6,762 nucleotides of DNA from Methanosarcinales archaeon (GTDB lineage Archaea > Halobacteriota > Syntropharchaeia > Alkanophagales > Methanospirareceae), in contig JAODGR010000076.1 of the NCBI GenBank assembly GCA_025464275.1, positions 1 through 6,762 of the forward strand, read 5' to 3'. Below the pieces are notes generated by a model. It was not told the origin of the DNA, did no database searches, and saw only the letters and a list, made by a program, of their open reading frames with translations. The position numbers and the translations under genes were made by a program. Shown here piece after piece: positions 4,091-6,762 of this stretch. The stretch's first letter is position 1, and each line of letters begins with the position of its first letter.

Positions 4091-6544
4091 TCACTGTGGT
4101 GCTGAGCCGATCTCGGGAAGGTGACGATTGACTATCAATCGCGGCACAAGCGTCGAATACCTGCCCAGCTGTATCCCATATCGCCTGTTATACTCAGCCA
4201 TATCCATCAGCTCCCCGGACCTGTGCCTCGCTCTCTTTATTCTCATACCTTCTATCTCCCACCCGTGCTCCTGCTCCAGTTTACGTAGCAGCTCCATCCG
4301 CCGCATCACGTGTAGCTCATGCTCTGACCGCACATAGAGATACCAGTCATCCGGATATTCACCGAAGAAATCCTTATGCGCTTCGTTCGCCGCTTCCAAA
4401 CTCGCCAGCCTCGGATCTCGCAACGCAAGTGGTCGGTGTAGCAGTTTAGCGCACATCGCTATCGCTTCCTCCTTCGTCTCCACCGGCACGAGCATATGCA
4501 CCGGGCATGGCTCTACTTCCTTCTTCTCACCCGTGACGCCGTCATACATCCACCACTTGCTCCTATCGTATTTATCACCCATAAAATATCTCTTGAACTT
4601 GAAGCCCGAAGGTCCAACCACAACTGGTATGCCAGACCTTACGAGCCCCGATGCCACGGCATACATCTCCTCCGCTGCCGCACCCCACAATATCACCACC
4701 ACGGGCAACCTCGCATAGAGATAATCAGCAATCTGCGTCCAGTTTGCTTTTGGCACGTATCCACTCCCCACCAGTGCACCTCGATATACAGCCGAGGTGA
4801 CGTGCGAAATAGCTGTACATCCGCCAAAATTCACCAGCCCCTTCAGCACACCTGCTGCGATGTATTGCTCAAATAAAAATTTCCTCTCTTCTGCATCGAA
4901 ATATCTCGCCACATCGGCGGCTACACAACCAGAAACGGTGACAAGCGCGTTCCTCTCCAGGAAATATCTCGCTATATCCGCTACTTCACGCTCCGAACCC
5001 GGATAATTCCCGCATCCTATAATGTTAACCATTCCTGGTCCGTTTCCTCCGAGTATAATCCCAAAAGTGAGGTCCCTCCACTCCAGCTCTGACATAGGTC
5101 CCCTGCCAGCACGCATGAGATACCTCTCTTCCCGCAGTTTACCTGTGGCAGAGGCGGCACTTATGATCAAATCCATGACTGGAATCCCTTCAGGACACGC
5201 TCTTTCACATTCACCACAGAATATACACCCATCGTAAGCATCGGCGAGTGTCTTCACACCCCCCTTCATCGCTCTGCTCAGCGCCAACCTGCTCGGACAT
5301 ACTCCAGAACAGGTATCACACGATTTGCACCGCGATGATTCTTCCTTTATCTCATCCTCCGAAAGTAGATAGCTCTTTTTTCTTTTCCCCCTCCTCTTTA
5401 TCTCCTGCGCCAATTTAACCGCAAGCTCACCCGCCTTCTCCAGATTGGTCAGTTTTATGCCCGGTAAGTCATTCTCCATCATCTCTTTGATTATCTCTTC
5501 CACTTCCACAGAATCATCAGACCTGTCTTCTAACCCACTACCAGCTTTATTTCCGCATGCTATCACCTTCGCATCCACTCTCTTCGCCTCCGCTAACAGA
5601 TCAAACTCGAAACACGAGTCACTGACCACGACCACATCCGGTATGCCCGTTCTGAAGACCTTCCTTATCTTCGTTGCCGACGTGAGGACCTTACCCCTTT
5701 TGTAAAATCTCGGTATGTCATGCCCCACTGCTCCCGCACCACAGACCTCCACTGTATCCTCCAAGCCCGCTCTTCTTATATACTCAATAGCGAACCACGC
5801 AGGCATGAAATTATTGCCTAAGAAGACTATAACCGGCTTGGTTGTATCAACCGCACCTATCCCAACCTCAGTCTCGACCTTGGGGAAATCTGAATACTCA
5901 GTTGCAGGTTGCTTGCCCGCATTGTAGAAATCAAAGCAGCACATCTTTATAGCTTCTGATATCTCCATTGCAAGAAGGATAAGAGCGCCGGCATGCAGTG
6001 TCTTCTCTTCTGTTTCTGCCACGCCGGGGGAATCAGAGCTAAGCAACTTTGAGAGCTGTGATTCCGCATAAGAGAGTGCTCTATCCATATCTCCCAGATT
6101 CTTTGTGTAAAAGCCCGTTAACATGGATATATTCAACGTCGGATACGTGATAGAGTGTCCAATCTCTATCTCCTTATCCCGTCCGAATAATTCAATCGAG
6201 AGATCGAGCAACTCTCTCGCAAAGGCTAATTGCCTGGACAGCCCTCTACAAGCTTCCCGCAAACTCGATTCCAATCCATAATCTCTTTTTCTTTTTATCT
6301 CCGTGTACACCGGGCAATACCGGCTCAGAAGCACGCTGTCCCATTCTGCAATATCAGTTGCATCTGCAAATATATTCAATTTTGGCTTCCATTGTCTCAA
6401 TCGCTTCTCTCCCATCTCATGGAGTATATCAGTAGCGATAGTAGCGATATCCCCTATCTCTTCCATCCCTCCCCCACTCACCACTTCCTCAAGGTTCACT
6501 TCTACATCGCCAACCCTCACTACTCTCCCCTTCTCTTCACTCAT
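4091..6544 (-). CDS. Divergent CdhA paralog (CO dehydrogenase/acetyl-CoA synthase alpha subunit family) lacking the CODH active site
   Basis: This 817-residue protein is near the usual ~800 of archaeal CdhA and collinear with it, including the C-terminal PDDWYLYVR...KLEQEHGWEI region. The ferredoxin insert is intact: Cys406/409/412/416 and Cys440/443/446/450, both CxxCxxCxxxCP (clusters E and F). CODH-specific residues are largely gone. The N-terminal cysteine block for clusters D and B is absent; residues 76-105 read through a shortened KRKRDYGLE segment. The histidine row of the active site is Gln105, Phe108, Glu111 and Leu115. In the C-cluster, the pendant-iron His is Asn244 and the Cys is in GAGAV (270-274), while Cys311, Cys511, Cys540 and Cys576 remain. 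The catalytic Lys is Glu626. CO oxidation is therefore unlikely; a scaffold, electron-transfer or altered-cluster role is inference. Comparisons are from remembered family sequences. ATG at 6544 is preferred over TTG at 6562. No cdhB follows. Confidence 0.88.
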   Translation of the reverse strand: MSEEKGRVVRVGDVEVNLEEVVSGGGMEEIGDIATIATDILHEMGEKRLRQWKPKLNIFADATDIAEWDSVLLSRYCPVYTEIKRKRDYGLESSLREACRGLSRQLAFARELLDLSIELFGRDKEIEIGHSITYPTLNISMLTGFYTKNLGDMDRALSYAESQLSKLLSSDSPGVAETEEKTLHAGALILLAMEISEAIKMCCFDFYNAGKQPATEYSDFPKVETEVGIGAVDTTKPVIVFLGNNFMPAWFAIEYIRRAGLEDTVEVCGAGAVGHDIPRFYKRGKVLTSATKIRKVFRTGIPDVVVVSDSCFEFDLLAEAKRVDAKVIACGNKAGSGLEDRSDDSVEVEEIIKEMMENDLPGIKLTNLEKAGELAVKLAQEIKRRGKRKKSYLLSEDEIKEESSRCKSCDTCSGVCPSRLALSRAMKGGVKTLADAYDGCIFCGECERACPEGIPVMDLIISAASATGKLREERYLMRAGRGPMSELEWRDLTFGIILGGNGPGMVNIIGCGNYPGSEREVADIARYFLERNALVTVSGCVAADVARYFDAEERKFLFEQYIAAGVLKGLVNFGGCTAISHVTSAVYRGALVGSGYVPKANWTQIADYLYARLPVVVILWGAAAEEMYAVASGLVRSGIPVVVGPSGFKFKRYFMGDKYDRSKWWMYDGVTGEKKEVEPCPVHMLVPVETKEEAIAMCAKLLHRPLALRDPRLASLEAANEAHKDFFGEYPDDWYLYVRSEHELHVMRRMELLRKLEQEHGWEIEGMRIKRARHRSGELMDMAEYNRRYGIQLGRYSTLVPRLIVNRHLPEIGSAPQ

Positions 6545-6553
6545 CACCGGATA

Positions 6554-6559
6554 CTCCTT
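6554..6559 (-). promoter_or_regulatory. Ribosome binding site deciding the CdhA-like start
   Basis: Minus-strand AAGGAG is 9 nt before the ATG at 6544-6542. It lies inside the codons that would be used if translation began at the upstream TTG (6562-6560), so the ATG is the better start. Confidence 0.55.
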
Positions 6560-6594
6560 CAAACCTTCATCTTACAAAAGAAGGTTGAAGCCTG

Positions 6595-6639
6595 AAAAAA
6601 TAAAAAGTCGGATGCCCGGGCTGGGTGGTGGCATCCGAC
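6595..6639 (-). terminator. Hairpin plus T-tract between the edge gene and the CdhA-like gene
   Basis: A perfect 10-bp stem (GTCGGATGCC at 6639-6630 reading minus, paired with GGCATCCGAC at 6616-6607) encloses a 13-nt loop. It is followed on the minus strand by TTTTTATTTTTT (6606-6595). This matches an intrinsic-type terminator for a gene ending at 6679. It could instead act as a 5' element of the CdhA-like transcript, whose start is 50 nt further on. The T/A tract also resembles a TATA box at a suitable distance for that gene. Confidence 0.6.
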
Positions 6640-6678
6640 CCATTTCATTTTGCACAGCTTTAGATGCCCTGTTGCTCA

Positions 6679-6762
6679 TTATGTTCCTGTTCCCCTCCTG
6701 ACCCTTCGCAGCGGCGGGAGAATATCGAGTAACACCCGGTATTCACCACTATATTCTCCTTC
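6679..6762 (-). CDS. Possible C-terminus of a gene entering from the right edge
   Basis: An open frame of 27 codons enters at 6762 and ends with TAA at 6681-6679. It contains SGEYRVLLDILPPLRRVRRG, which reads like a real protein end, and the terminator-like hairpin begins 39 bp after its stop. A second minus-strand frame is also open to 6660 but is Gln/Glu/Ser-rich and less protein-like. Too short to identify. Confidence 0.4.
   Translation of the reverse strand, partial: EGEYSGEYRVLLDILPPLRRVRRGTGT

Noticed and set aside
4496..4876. 126-codon plus-strand ORF opposite the CdhA-like gene
   Set aside because: It is antisense to a region with clear CdhA motifs, its translation is His/Arg/Ser-rich and shows no domain, and it lacks a promoter or ribosome binding site.
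6230..6701. Two overlapping plus-strand ORFs (121 and 132 codons) over the start of the CdhA-like gene
   Set aside because: They are Ser/Pro/Phe-rich reverse-frame translations of the CdhA-like gene and the terminator region, with no sign of a protein family.

Overview
The window most likely comes from an archaeon, probably a methanogen- or ANME-related euryarchaeal lineage. The largest gene is a member of the archaeal CdhA family (alpha subunit of the CO dehydrogenase/acetyl-CoA synthase complex), and it carries the two-cluster ferredoxin insert that marks the archaeal form. Several gene starts have GGTGA/GGAG-type ribosome binding sites, and upstream regions hold BRE/TATA-like elements rather than bacterial -35/-10 boxes. 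Assignment to a particular lineage is inference.

Layout, left to right. Positions 1-854 hold a tightly packed minus-strand operon, read right to left. It contains a minimal nucleotidyltransferase (MNT), a HEPN partner overlapping it by 4 bp, a 34-codon small ORF directly after the HEPN stop, and the first codons of a further gene running off the left edge. The MNT/HEPN pair is a typical toxin-antitoxin-like module. Positions 855-1049 are intergenic, with two candidate minus-strand promoters and a 24-codon leader-like ORF. Positions 1050-1682 (minus) encode an unrecognised, probably beta-rich protein. Divergent from it, 1721-1957 (plus) encodes a 78-residue protein with a single C-terminal membrane segment; its end overlaps the next gene by 13 bp.

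Positions 1945-2949 and 3064-4008 (both minus) encode two paralogous membrane proteins of about 330 and 314 residues. Each is built from two copies of the same roughly 140-residue, four-helix membrane module, so four homologous copies lie in tandem. I do not recognise the family.

Positions 4091-6544 (minus) encode the CdhA-like protein. It aligns with CdhA along most of its length, and both ferredoxin CxxCxxCxxxCP motifs are intact. It lacks the N-terminal cysteines for clusters B and D, the active-site histidines, the His and Cys that bind the pendant iron of the C-cluster, and the catalytic lysine. Four C-cluster cysteines remain. It is therefore unlikely to be a CO dehydrogenase and may be a repurposed Fe-S or redox protein. 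No cdhB (epsilon) gene follows. A terminator-like hairpin separates it from the last codons of a possible gene entering at the right edge. It appears to be transcribed alone, and the downstream membrane-protein gene has its own TATA-like promoter.

No rRNA, tRNA, CRISPR array, insertion sequence or transposase was seen. Functional links between the blocks are not evident. The CdhA-like protein and the membrane-module genes are the parts most likely to be new biology.
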